From: Arthrinium phaeospermum
Taxonomy: Eukaryota; Ascomycota; Sordariomycetes; Amphisphaeriales; Apiosporaceae
Reading direction: 5' to 3'
NCBI GenBank assembly: GCA_006503535.1
Contig: QYRS01000013.1
Location: forward strand, 1,736,001-1,800,000
Length of the DNA: 64,000 nucleotides
Below the pieces are notes generated by a model. The model was not told the origin of the DNA, did no database searches, and saw only the letters and a list, made by a program, of their open reading frames with translations. Every line of letters starts with the position of its first letter. Within the stretch, counting starts at the first letter, position 1. A program made the translations under genes and the position numbers. Shown here in pieces: positions 22,293-32,349 of this stretch.

Positions 22293-22698
22293 TGAAAGCT
22301 GTCTCCCATACATAAGCTGGGCGTCTTGCTAACGTCGGGTTGAAAGTGGAACATGACACAAAGACCTCCCTTGGCCGATCACCATGAACAGTCAGTCATA
22401 AGCACGGCTAGATGCGCAGAGTGCTACCCGCCGAACCCATCATCACGTTTCCGGGGCAGCGAACAGCCGTTTCCTCGACGTCCGGTTGGACCGCCACCCA
22501 GACTCGGTAGTTTGTACTTAGGCAGGTTGCTGACGGCTCAAGCAATCACTCGACTGCATCTATACTTAGGCCTCGCTCTTTCCCATAATCTCATTGGTTT
22601 CGGCGCCGCCTCCAACCCATCTTACAAGAGGGGTGACACTGGGGGAGGAGAATGTCGATCTCATGCATGGATGAGATGGCAACCAAGGAACTCTCGGG

Positions 22699-22708
22699 GT
22701 ATATAATA
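22699..22708 (+). promoter_or_regulatory. TATA-like element
   Basis: GTATATAATA lies about 180 bases before the ATG of the 69-aa Cys-rich ORF, a distance compatible with a core promoter. The assignment depends on that ORF being a gene. Confidence 0.3.
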
Positions 22709-22885
22709 AATCTGACAGCCGCATCTCACCTGCTCCACCCCCTCATGACGATCTTCACTGAATATGTTCGCTTCCAATACCGCATACAGGAAATCTGAAA
22801 CTGTCCAACATTGCCTTGAACCTGTCAAGTATGCAATCTCCTCCCACGGGGTTTCAAAGGATAGACAATCTGATGCTGGACAGAG

Positions 22886-23095
22886 ATGTGCAAGTACATC
22901 ACCCACACGAGAGTCTGCTTCGTCTGCAAGCACGAGGACACTGTCCTGATCTCAGAGAAGCACTGCTCTCACGCCAGACGCAGTGGCGTGTTCGGGAGCT
23001 GCGGAAAGGGCATCGGCAATGCCACCAAGAGCACACCTCAGCACTGCTGGAAATGCAAAGAATACCCAGTAGTGCCGGCCATGTACAGTGGATGA
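22886..23095 (+). CDS. Small Cys-rich hypothetical protein (69 aa)
   Basis: Single exon, 69 residues, beginning MCKYITHTRVCFVCKHED and ending PVVPAMYSG. It has seven cysteines and three histidines, including two CxxC pairs (CFVC, CWKC) and several isolated Cys/His, suggesting metal binding. No signal peptide or membrane segment. Fungal genomes encode many short proteins starting M-C-x-Y/H with spaced CxxC/CGH pairs, usually of unknown function, and this resembles them loosely. A TATA-like element lies upstream. A further exon cannot be excluded, because the ORF could splice before its stop. I do not recognise a function. Confidence 0.45.
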   Translation: MCKYITHTRVCFVCKHEDTVLISEKHCSHARRSGVFGSCGKGIGNATKSTPQHCWKCKEYPVVPAMYSG

Positions 23096-25394
23096 GACAC
23101 GTTTGGGATATGTCGGTACACCGTTGCCAAGAGTCTGGGACCAGGCAATGCATACCCCGGCTGTGATCTAGGATATGGCGTTCAAGATTAGGATGGTTGG
23201 TGGCTTTCTGTTTCCATGCTTGAGCTGGTGGCCTTCTTGTGTATATGTTTTTCTTTTCCTACTCGGTGTCCAGATATCGGCTCCTGATAACAGCCAGACC
23301 CTCCTCCTGTCACATCATGTCAACATCATTCCTGACAGAGCCTTCTCTGGTTTGCACGTGAGAATGCCCGGAAGCCAGATGCTGATTACTGTTGCATAAA
23401 TTCTTGTTCCTTGCTCGTCGTCGGGCTCTAGACAATATTACCCCCATGTCTACCCTGGCATGGTTGTGCGAGGCCGAACAGCAAAGATAGCAATATCAGA
23501 TAGAGGGTTACAGATAAAAGGAAGTTGCAGTGACAACGACCCTGTCAGCCAGACGTATGAGACCGGCGATCTCAACCAGAACCCGTTGGGCCGCCATCGA
23601 TCCACAAACTCCGCCTCGGATATCCGTCGAGTCCTGAGGCCGTTAGCACGAAGAGCCAGACGAGACGACGATACCACACCGGGTCCCACTGGGTTCTCCT
23701 TTCCTTTCTGCGCATGCCAGCCCGCGAGTGCTGCATCTAGCCGCCTTTGTTCGGCCCACGGCAGATCGGCATGACAGTGGGGGCCCATCATCAGCGAGGC
23801 CGGCGAGCGATATGGCATAAACCAGATGGTTTCGCAGCAGAAGCGCGATGTGTGAAACGGTTGGCAGCCCGCCATCTCCGCACGTGGTTATGTTGCACTG
23901 CTTGACGACTATAGCATACGCTGCAGGCTGTCGCTATTGCTGCTTAGTCCACCCGCCAGTCTGCATGAACCTAGGCAGCTGTATCTCAGAGACAACTCCG
24001 CGGATGAACAGGTAGTACCCAGATCTTGCAAGTAGTGGCAACTGAGGCGTACTTGTCATTGACATGGGTTGTGGTAGTAGAGAACATTATCAGTAAGCTT
24101 CCCTGTATGAAATCTACTTTGAATCTTCCCTAGCTACAAGCAAGATACTCTATGCTGTGCTTATAAGTGCACAAGTAATACATACTTCACGTACTAGAGT
24201 ATTCTTCTTCAAAACAACTCTACTTCGCTTTAAATGCAAAGTTTTCGATCTCATGCATAATATTAACTTTATATTCAAGCTGTCTGAGGGGATAATAAGG
24301 ATATCTCTAGCGTTTGGTTTTGCATTTAAGGGGGAGGAAGCTTGTGTGTCGAGTTTACGAGAGACAGCACTAGGAGACACACAGGTGTAGCTCCTCAAAG
24401 GCTTCCACAGAGCGTATGTTTAGATTGAATCGAAACCCACCTACCGTGAGATTGCAAATTTGTTGCTATACTATGATCAATGATGTCGTATACTGTTCCT
24501 AGACACGCCCCCGGTCCGTATACTGGTCTATCACATATGACATCGCAATAAGCTCCTGTGTAGAGATTTACACAAATGAATTGACCCTCCTTTGCCCGCC
24601 TCTCATAGTTATGGCGAGATATAAACACGTCACCATGCTTACAACACTTAGTTACTGCACGGGTCGTTCGATTCCTCTCAACATTGGTTCAACACTAGCC
24701 TAGCCAACAGAAACGAACGAACCACAACAAGCATGTTGCCCTTAGAGGTAGAACTCAGTCATCTCTAGAACAGAATATAGCACCAGTGCCAAGACAAGCT
24801 ATAAGTAACATGTTAAAGCTAATGCTTCGGACAGACATCGGCGTTACTAGAGAATGAATAGTCCAACCCGATGTCACAGTCATTTTGTTTGAGTTTATTT
24901 TTTCAGTGGTTGCAGATGCGTTGGACTGGCGCAGACATTTCGACGATGGAAATTTAGGAGAACCAAACTACGGCTGCGGTTGGCATACGGATCTCGTACC
25001 CAGGCAAAATCCGCATAGCACATCCGAGAAATAAGTGGCCACCCTATTGATACTGTGCCTCCCTAACGTTTTCCTAACGGTGGCCCCGTATTAAAAAGAA
25101 CGATTCGCGGTATCTTCCGTTTTCCCAAGAGCCGATATAATCGGCTGCCGCTAGTCCACGAACAGCAGGACAGGTGGTCCGTGCTGCTGCAATCGATTGA
25201 CGAAGGGACTTTCGGGGCTAGCAGGGCGCCAAAAATTTCCATGCAGCCCCATTGGAAAGCTGCATCATTGGGAAGAAAGCTCATCCTTCCAGCCGTCTTT
25301 TCCCACGATACCCCAAAAACTGTGTACCCGACTTGACATCCATTGCCCCTAACGCCCTCCTCCCGAAACCACTACAGCACAAGTCAAACTCAAG
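23096..25394. other. Intergenic region, AT-rich centre
   Basis: About 2.3 kb upstream of MAM33. The segment near 24050-24900 looks markedly AT-richer than neighbouring DNA, with a separated 11-base inverted repeat (24230-24240 and 24319-24329). No coherent ORF. It could be a decayed, RIP-mutated element, but no transposon signature is visible. Confidence 0.4.
24230..24329. repeat. Separated inverted repeat
   Basis: TTAAATGCAAA at 24230-24240 and its exact complement TTTGCATTTAA at 24319-24329, 78 bases apart, within AT-rich DNA. Could be chance or the remains of a small element. Confidence 0.4.
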
Positions 25395-26332
25395 ATGATG
25401 TCCATGAGAGCCGTTGCGCGCTCTGCGCCCCGTTCCATCAGCCGCCTCAGCTCGGCCGCCCTCCGGCAATCCACAGTCGCCCGCTCCGGTTCTCTGCTCA
25501 AGGCCGCCGCATGGGCTCCCCTCCGATCCTCACAGTTCACCTCCAGCTTCTCCACAACCCAGTTCCGCCGAGAGCCCGCTGGCGAGGTCGACGAGGAGCT
25601 GTCGCTGAAGCTCGAGAGCGAGCTGCAGTTCGAGAGCGAGATGAAGGAGAACGAGCAGCTGCCCGCCAGCATCAAGGACTTCCTCGACAACAGCTCCTTC
25701 GAGCTGGTCGACACCCCCGGCAAGGAGGACGTCGTCCTCAAGCGCAAGTTCGGCAACGAGAAGTAAGCCATTGTCCTCATCCCATAACCATTTTCTGCAA
25801 GAAACTAACCAATATTGCCCCCACCAGCATCACCGTCAGCTTCTCCATTTCTGACCTCGCCAACTACGAGCCCGATGACGTTTTCAACGAGGACAGCGCC
25901 CTCGCCGACGAAGAGGTCGAGGGTCAGCGCGCGGCCGAGGCCGAGGGCGAGGAGGCTCTCGAGGGCGAGGAAGACGAGCCTGCCGTCCCCTGCCGCCTGA
26001 ACGTCGTCATCGAGAAGGACGGCAAGGGTGCTCTGAACATTGAGGCCGTCGCCCAGAACGGCCAGATCATGGTCGAGAACTTCTACTACTTCAAGGACGC
26101 CAAGCTGGCCCACAGCGAGACCGCCGAGGTCAGCCACACCGCCCAGGACACCTACCCCGGCCCGCCTTTCGGCAGCCTCGACGAGGATCTCCAGATCCTG
26201 ATGGAGCGCTACCTCGAGGAGCGCGGTGTCACCCAGGCTCTCGCTGTCTTCGTGCCCGACTACATGGACACCAAGGAGCAGCGCGAGTACCAGTCTTGGT
26301 TGAAGGACGTCAAGTCCTTCATCGAGGCTTAA
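25395..26332 (+). CDS. MAM33: Mitochondrial acidic matrix protein, MAM33/p32 (mitochondrial glycoprotein family)
   Basis: Exons 25395..25762 and 25828..26332; 290 residues. The first ~58 residues (MMSMRAVARSAPRSISRLSS...TSSFSTTQFRREP) are rich in Arg, Ser and Ala and lack acidic residues: a mitochondrial targeting sequence. The mature part is strongly acidic, with the family's order of elements: LPASIKDFLDNSSFELVDTPG, ITVSFSISDL, an acidic loop (EAEGEEALEGEEDEP), CRLNVVIEKDGKGALNIEA, ENFYYFKDAKLA, GPPFGSLDEDLQILMERYLEERGV and a C-terminal helix ending in WLKDVKSFIEA. p32-family proteins form doughnut-shaped trimers in the matrix and support mitochondrial translation and respiratory growth. 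Two ATGs lie at the start (MMSM); the first is used here. Confidence 0.95.
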
Positions 26333-27375
26333 GTCCCAAAAGGATTCGAGGATGTAACGGTGTATGATCAAGCGGAAGCGGGGCAAGCACGTAAAAACTG
26401 GCGACAAGAGCCGTGTACTGTGCGGGTGTAGGATGGAAGGGAAAAAAAAAAATCTCTTGTACAAGTTTCCACTCATGACGACTATGTGTATAATACCTAC
26501 GACAAACGACGACAAATGGACCAAATGATTCCCTGGAGGGTTTGGAACCCAGCTGATAAATAATAAAAAACAATAACGTCTCCCAATCTCATTCCACGCT
26601 TCACTTGTTCCGATTGGTGAAAGTGAAAGACTGACTGGCTGTTGGCTTCGGGGCCAGGCAGACAGTAAGTATCATCTTGTTGTAGGTTTCCAGTCTCGTG
26701 ACATACGACCTTCCGGGAGTAAGACAGTATTAGAGAAGATTGGCCAATATTCCAGAGAAAAAGGAGTAGAGCAGGTCCCGTGATAGGAACAGGGTACCCC
26801 GGCAAAGTCACCAGCGGTATACACCATGCCCCATATGTGTGGTACGATTAAAGAGCAAACGCACTCACGCTACGTTGTCTACGCTTCGGACATGTGTCCA
26901 GCCAAGAGATCCAGTTCCGAAAGACAGCGTGCGACAAGGGCGGCATACCCTTCGGTCCTCGACGGATCATTCTTGAACATCTCTCAATTTTGTTTTTGCA
27001 TGAGCAACCAGTCTCTTGTGATAAGTACATTGAGCGGATAGGCATGTGTTAAATTTCTTTTTTTTTCTTCTCTCGAACCGGTCGCAGGGCCGTATCGTAG
27101 TAAACAAAAAGCCAGCAGTCCCGCCCATGAGAAGAAGGCCAAGGCCAATCCGATTGGCGGCCCCCCCTAATGTTTTTTCTTGTTCTTCTTTCCTCTTTCT
27201 TCTCCCGCGTTGTGGTATCAAACATGTAAGTAGGAAAATGAAAAAATAGGAGAGGAAATAAACATCATATCATGACTAAAAGAACATAATAAAATAATAA
27301 TAATAAATACTGGGATTCCTTTAGATGGGAGGCGGATGTTGCGAATAACCAGGAAGGAAGGTGGAGGGATCGCTG
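26333..27375. other. Convergent intergenic region
   Basis: About 1 kb between the MAM33 and acyltransferase 3' ends, with several homopolymer runs and an AT-simple stretch at 27288-27309. No gene. Confidence 0.45.
27288..27309 (+). repeat. AT-rich (AAT)n simple repeat
   Basis: AATAAAATAATAATAATAAA-type sequence just past the acyltransferase stop, probably within or beyond its 3' UTR. Confidence 0.8.
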
Positions 27376-28953
27376 CTAACCTATGACGCGATCAACCCAC
27401 GACAACCAGGTCTGATCTGCGCATAGACGATCCATGGCCACCCGAGATAAGCACACGAAGAGCTCCTGGCTCTTCGAAGACGCCGCGGCGGGGAGGATGA
27501 GGGCGGTGTTGAGGGTCCACGAGGGCAGGCCTCTCCTGATGGCGTCGGGCTTCGTGACGGGGACTCCGGGGATCTTCCACTCGGCGTCGGCGCCAAAGTG
27601 CCGCCATGTGTTGAAGGCCAGGTAGTTGGATTGCCTCGGGTCCGAGTTGACGCCTACCAGTCGGGGGTCCGGGCAGGCCCCGAGCATTTCCAGCCGCTGT
27701 TCTACGTACTTGTCATCGATGGCATCGATGGATCGCGTTATCGGGGGGATAATGTCAGCCAGCTGCGCCGTGTCCTCGGTTGCCTCCATCAATCTCGCCG
27801 CGGGCACCGTGGCAAAGGTCGGAAACGTGGCATTCCCGAGGTAGTCCTTGGCCCGGTCAATCAAGGCCCGGTACTTCCAGTTGACGGAATTCCAGAGCGT
27901 CGCGACGTCCGTCTCTTCGGCCGAACCTATAAACTCTTCAGTTTCTATGCGAGCCCTGACAATGTGAGTGAATGCAAGGGCTGCTAGACAAGCGTAAGTT
28001 GAAGACATCTCGTTGTCGCTCGGCTCGGAGCAGGTGAGCCGTTGAAGCTCCTTGATACGTTCGTCTGTAAACGTGAAGATTCTGCCGACCTTGTCGATTT
28101 GCTGCAACGGGGTCACTCCGTCCAGAAACCTCGGCTGCGTGGGGCCTGTCTTGTCTGGCAACGTAGCGTATTCGGGGCACATTGCTACGAGGTCCTGGAA
28201 CCTATCACTCGACGTCGCTTGCTGGTGCCCAAAATTGGGAAAACTTGGGCTCGAAGGCCCGCGCAGGGCGTCACCCCTGGTCTCGGCAGCAAAGCACTCC
28301 AGAAACTCGCGCAGTGTTTCGCCGTCGCATACTGCATGCTGCAAATTGGAGACTAGGAAGAGGCCGCCCTGGACGAACCGGGCGTGGACAGTGCATGCGG
28401 GGATAGGCTTTTGGGTGTTTTCGAAGCTGACAGACGGCCGGGTCTTGTCGCCCAGGAAGAGCTCAGGTGGAAACCCCTTGGACTTCATCTCGTCGTACCT
28501 TTCCGACTCATCTCCCCGGGAAAATTCTAGCGGGATCTCGTTCTGGGGGGTCTGCGACATCTGGATCACTCCGGACCTCGGATCGATGCGCAACCGGGCG
28601 GCGAAGATGGGCCTCTTGCGGGCGAGGAAGGCCAACCGTGATTTCAGATGGCTCAAAGTAGACTGGACGGGTTGCCCGTCGTGTGGGAAGCAAAGCACCA
28701 CCGAGATGTAGACTCTGGGCGCGTGCTGGTTCCATATGGACAGCGGTTCCCATTCGCCGCCTTCGAGCTCATCACGCTCTGGAGGGGGCGAGATGGGCGT
28801 GGGGTAATATGGATGAGGCCGGTCATGACGACCGTTCCGGTGAGGCGAAGAGTCTCCGTGGGTGGACGCGGACCGGTTTTGGGTGCGCCTTGAGCCCGGG
28901 AGGTATCGCATCATGTTCTGCTGGGAATGGGCTCCGCCCCGAAAGTCCAACAT
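27376..28953 (-). CDS. BAHD / trichothecene 3-O-acetyltransferase-like acyltransferase
   Basis: Single exon, 525 residues. The catalytic HxxxD motif is present as LQHAVCDGETLREF near residue 216; the histidine acts as general base in CoA-dependent acyl transfer. The two-lobed layout is recognisable: PLSIWNQHAPRVYISVVLCF at the start of the fold, KSRLAFLARKRPIFAARL, then a crossover region. The C-terminal NYLAFNTWRHFGADAEWKIPGVP is where the structural DFGWG motif should be; here it reads D-A-E-W-K. The first ~65 residues are low-complexity (Ser, His, Pro) and unusual for the family. Relatives esterify sterols, trichothecenes or other secondary metabolites, but no P450, PKS or terpene synthase is nearby, so the substrate is unknown. 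An (AG)n tract sits 65-90 bases before the ATG. Confidence 0.85.
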   Translation of the reverse strand: MLDFRGGAHSQQNMMRYLPGSRRTQNRSASTHGDSSPHRNGRHDRPHPYYPTPISPPPERDELEGGEWEPLSIWNQHAPRVYISVVLCFPHDGQPVQSTLSHLKSRLAFLARKRPIFAARLRIDPRSGVIQMSQTPQNEIPLEFSRGDESERYDEMKSKGFPPELFLGDKTRPSVSFENTQKPIPACTVHARFVQGGLFLVSNLQHAVCDGETLREFLECFAAETRGDALRGPSSPSFPNFGHQQATSSDRFQDLVAMCPEYATLPDKTGPTQPRFLDGVTPLQQIDKVGRIFTFTDERIKELQRLTCSEPSDNEMSSTYACLAALAFTHIVRARIETEEFIGSAEETDVATLWNSVNWKYRALIDRAKDYLGNATFPTFATVPAARLMEATEDTAQLADIIPPITRSIDAIDDKYVEQRLEMLGACPDPRLVGVNSDPRQSNYLAFNTWRHFGADAEWKIPGVPVTKPDAIRRGLPSWTLNTALILPAAASSKSQELFVCLSRVAMDRLCADQTWLSWVDRVIG

Positions 28954-29017
28954 GATGACGGGATGTTTTGCTTTGCTTTGCAGACGATGGGATGAATGCG
29001 GTGCTGGGAGCGGGGCA

Positions 29018-29040
29018 AAGAGAGATAGAGAGAGAGAGAG
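29018..29040 (+). repeat. (AG)n microsatellite in acyltransferase leader
   Basis: AG repeat with one TA interruption, 65-90 bases upstream of the acyltransferase ATG; on the coding strand it is a CT-rich tract, as in many fungal promoters. Confidence 0.85.
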
Positions 29041-29489
29041 TATTATATAATGCGGTGCTGGAGGGTGAAGGCGAGGGACGGTGGTTTATCGTGTAGACGG
29101 AGAATCATCTCTCGAGGCGGTCGATGTCCAAACAAACTTATCATCTCTGCTTACTCGCCACTGATTATCAAACAGTGGTGACGTACCAGCCGCAAACAGC
29201 CTCGCACCTGAGTTTGTCGTCTGGGAGGTCCGGCACATGATCTGCCGCGCGCGGTATCTCGACCTGGTGGTGAACCCTGGTCTGGGGATGACTCGAGGAA
29301 GAGAGGGAGAAGGAGAGAGACTTTGGGACCGAGTTGGCAATAAACGACGACCGAAGTAGCCAAAGTGTTTCAGGGAGGAGAAGACAATGTATCGATATTT
29401 GCGGCGGCCGGCCCAATAATGCGAGAGAAGGGGTGCTGGCTGGGCTGGTGTGCTTGTCGAGCGAGCGCACACCGAGTATTCGAGGGGAG

Positions 29490-29514
29490 CAGACAGACAG
29501 ACAGACAGACAGAG
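29490..29514 (+). repeat. (CAGA)n tetranucleotide repeat
   Basis: Six tandem CAGA units in non-coding DNA. Confidence 0.9.
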
Positions 29515-30671
29515 CGCATTGCATGCCGAGCCCATGGCCCCATGGAGATAGCAGTACCAGTCAGTGCCAGTGCCATCAGCAGTAGCAGCAACCAAGCAAA
29601 GCAAAGAAGCAGCAGGGCGGCTTGGCGGAACCCGCAACGTTGGGCTGGTCGCGTCTACCCGAACGGGCGAGGTGCAGATGCAGGTTCTCGTCATTCCACG
29701 TAGCTATCCTACAGTGCGTGAGTGCGTGCGCGGGTTGTGGGCATGGCAATATGACAGGACACAGATCGGGGTGGGATGGGAAAGGCGGACTGGCGCCGTG
29801 TTTGGTTTGCTGCAACCTCATCCTGGCCCATCTTCAGCCGCCTACTTAGTTGGGAGCCGGGATCCCTTCCAGGCTGGGTCCTGTAGCCTGTCCTGTCGAA
29901 GCATGCCCAGTCCTGGCCCTTGGCCACGCCCACGCCCATCGTTTGGTCTTTTTCGGGTGGCAGTCAGTGGTGTTGGTGTGTGCTGTGCAGCCGTGGTGCA
30001 GTGCGCAATCGCTGTCTTGGAGCGCGTGTCTTGCCCCGGGGCCCCGCGTGTTCGATTTCCTGTTCATCGGCTTGGTTTCCATTGGGATTAGCGGCAGCGC
30101 GACGAGGGTGGATTGCATGCGCACTTGCAGTAGCAATATTGCTAGAGACCTTATCTGTAGCTACTGTGGGAAATATTACCTACCAGCTACCAGCAACCCA
30201 CCGGCTGCTTGATGGTTCGGGCCATGGCCGCACATTGCATGTTTGCGTGTCTTTTGTTGGTGGCCAAGTTTGATGATATGATCTGCAAGCGTGTGCCATT
30301 CGAGGTGGGCAGGGGGGGCGTCTCTGGGGGTCTATGATGTCTCGGCTACGAAGGTAGGTATGTAGGTAGCTTTTTTTCTTTGGGCACGGCAAGGGTGGTT
30401 TTGGAGACCTACTACTATGTACGGAGTACTACTAGGAATCATCATTTCTTCTTTTCTTTTTCCCCAAACACGTTTCTTTTTCATCTGGTCCTCTGCCCAA
30501 TTGCTCATGTCCATCCTTCACGCAATTGACAAGCATCATCGATTATAGATGAATTAGATAAAAGAGCCGCCGCCAGCGAACACACCGCGAGCCACCCCGG
30601 TTTCCGTAGCTCCATATTGAGTTTGCAAGCAGGGGGGGATCGTGGATGATCAGCATTATCACACACAAACA

Positions 30672-30711
30672 CTTTTTTTTTGTTGCCTCTTTTTTTTTAA
30701 TTATTTTTTTT
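30672..30711 (+). repeat. Poly-T runs
   Basis: Three runs of 7 to 10 T separated by a few bases; simple sequence in gene-free DNA. Confidence 0.8.
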
Positions 30712-31686
30712 CCTGCTCACACATCTCTCCATCTTAGCGTGCTTCTCTTTCCTCCGCGGCACGCACGGGTTTGCCAGCCGGGCTGCGGATGATACCCGGC
30801 GACCAATGGATTTTCGCCATCGTGACCAGGGTCGTCACAGTCTAACGACTCGATGTAACCAGCCTCTGGCGCCTCACGACCAAGATGCCTTTCTGCACGT
30901 GCCATTTGGTGGACAGCCCTGCACTTATTTATTTTCGGTTATGTACGTATTTGTTCGCTCGCAGATGCAGTTGCAAGGAAGCAAGCAGCGGTCTGCCCGC
31001 TGCCTGGGAATAACAGGGGAGGCAATCAGCAGAAAGTATGGAGTACCGACAGATAAGTGACAGAGAGTTGGGGAGAAAAGGAAAGACAATCCCAACGTGT
31101 TAAGCGCCGCAACTATGCGCCGCCGCCCACGGCACGCACCATCGTGAGTGAGGCCGCACGCACGTTCTCTCTCGGCTCTCCGTGTCTCGCTCTCTGACAA
31201 GTTTCCCCTCTCGTTCCTCTCCCACCGACTTCTTGGTTCGGCTCTGGAATCGAGTCGCGCCGCGATATGGAGACTCAGGTGGCTCGCGTTTTTCCACCGA
31301 GACAAAATGGAGCCGCCAGCCCACGAAGGCCAGTATAGCCGCCCCATCTCCATCATCCCTACGTGGTTGCGCTACAGAGTCTCACATATGTCATCGGCAC
31401 TCGGCTGCAAGTGTGTCTCGCTCCATCTGAAGAAAATTGATTAGGCTAAAGACAGCATGCTGTGTACCTGCAATCCCCGGCCAAAAGATGTGCATCCCCA
31501 GCACTGAGTAGGTAGCGATACATGCCAATATATGCGTTGGTCGTCTTCGTAGCACCATGTCAGACATTAGGGCTGCATGTGACCTGCTGTTGACATGATG
31601 GATAAAATTGGGTATAGACAGACCAACTACTGTTTCCTGCAGGGTTCCCTTTTGCGACGGATCGTCTCCGATTCACTGCACGCACA

Positions 31687-31733
31687 GCAGAAGCAGAAGC
31701 AGAAGCAGAAGCCGCAGCAGAAGCCGCAGCAGA
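31687..31733 (+). repeat. (GCAGAA)n / GCMGCA hexanucleotide-like repeat
   Basis: Tandem GCAGAA units grading into GCCGCA and GCAGAG. The local frames read as Arg-Ser or Ala-Ser repeats, but no gene is supported around it. Confidence 0.8.
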
Positions 31734-32330
31734 GGCGGTAAGCCTATGTGTGCGTGGGCACCTGAATCCCACGCCGCGGCGACAAGGGCCTCGGCGCATG
31801 AGGCGGCCTACCATGCTGCCTTGAGGGGGACAAGCACGAGTCTGCCTTGCCTGTTCCACTGATTCCCCTACCATCTCTCGATCTACCATCTACTACTGGA
31901 TCGGATATCGCAGCAGCTCTCGGCCCTGGAACCTGAAGAGCCGAGTAAGGGATCAACGCTCTCAAGCCCCTTCGGGTTCCCAGTGCATCACTCACGGCTC
32001 TCGAACCCCGTTGCATGTATTACTTCTGTTGAGTAGTTTCACGGCAAGCAAAGATACAGCTTTCCAGTACTAACTAGGTTATATTTGCGAGGCGTATTTC
32101 TTATTATAATGACGGCAAGGTCTGAGTGGCCCGGCCCAGCGGAGCAGATGCGTACACCTCTGGCCGGACTCATGCATCGTCTTCTTCGTCGCGGCTAGGC
32201 TTTCCTAAATCAGTAGTCGGGCCAGATTCTCCCTGTAAGTGATCAATCTTGCGAATCTCTCAACCTTCACCGTACAATATGGATACCGTAATATCTATCT
32301 GGCTTACGCTACTGACCGGTGAGCTCAAGC

Positions 32331-32349
32331 AAGGGCGCGGGGCGCCCTT
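32331..32349 (+). repeat. Perfect 8-bp GC-rich hairpin
   Basis: AAGGGCGC, loop GGG, then GCGCCCTT. Compact perfect inverted repeat in gene-free DNA. Rho-independent termination does not apply in fungi; role unknown. Confidence 0.7.

Larger units (their letters stand above)
21614..22885. other. Intergenic region with CA microsatellite
   Basis: About 1.3 kb downstream of TMA16. Contains a (CA)n run at 22277-22292 and, near its right end, a TATA-like element. No domain-bearing ORF. Confidence 0.4.

Noticed and set aside
23450..23875. Overlapping ORFs of about 104 and 141 codons on opposite strands
   Set aside because: Neither has recognisable domains; composition fits translated non-coding DNA.
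25805..26524. 239-codon open frame antisense to MAM33
   Set aside because: Shadow of the acidic MAM33 coding sequence; Leu/Val/Gly-rich without family features.
27376..28953. Secondary-metabolite cluster around the acyltransferase
   Set aside because: No PKS, NRPS, terpene cyclase or P450 nearby; neighbours are MAM33 and a gene-free region.
29018..31733. CRISPR-like or transposon terminal repeats
   Set aside because: The repeats are simple microsatellites without spacers, target-site duplications or ORFs; CRISPR arrays are not expected in a fungal nuclear genome.
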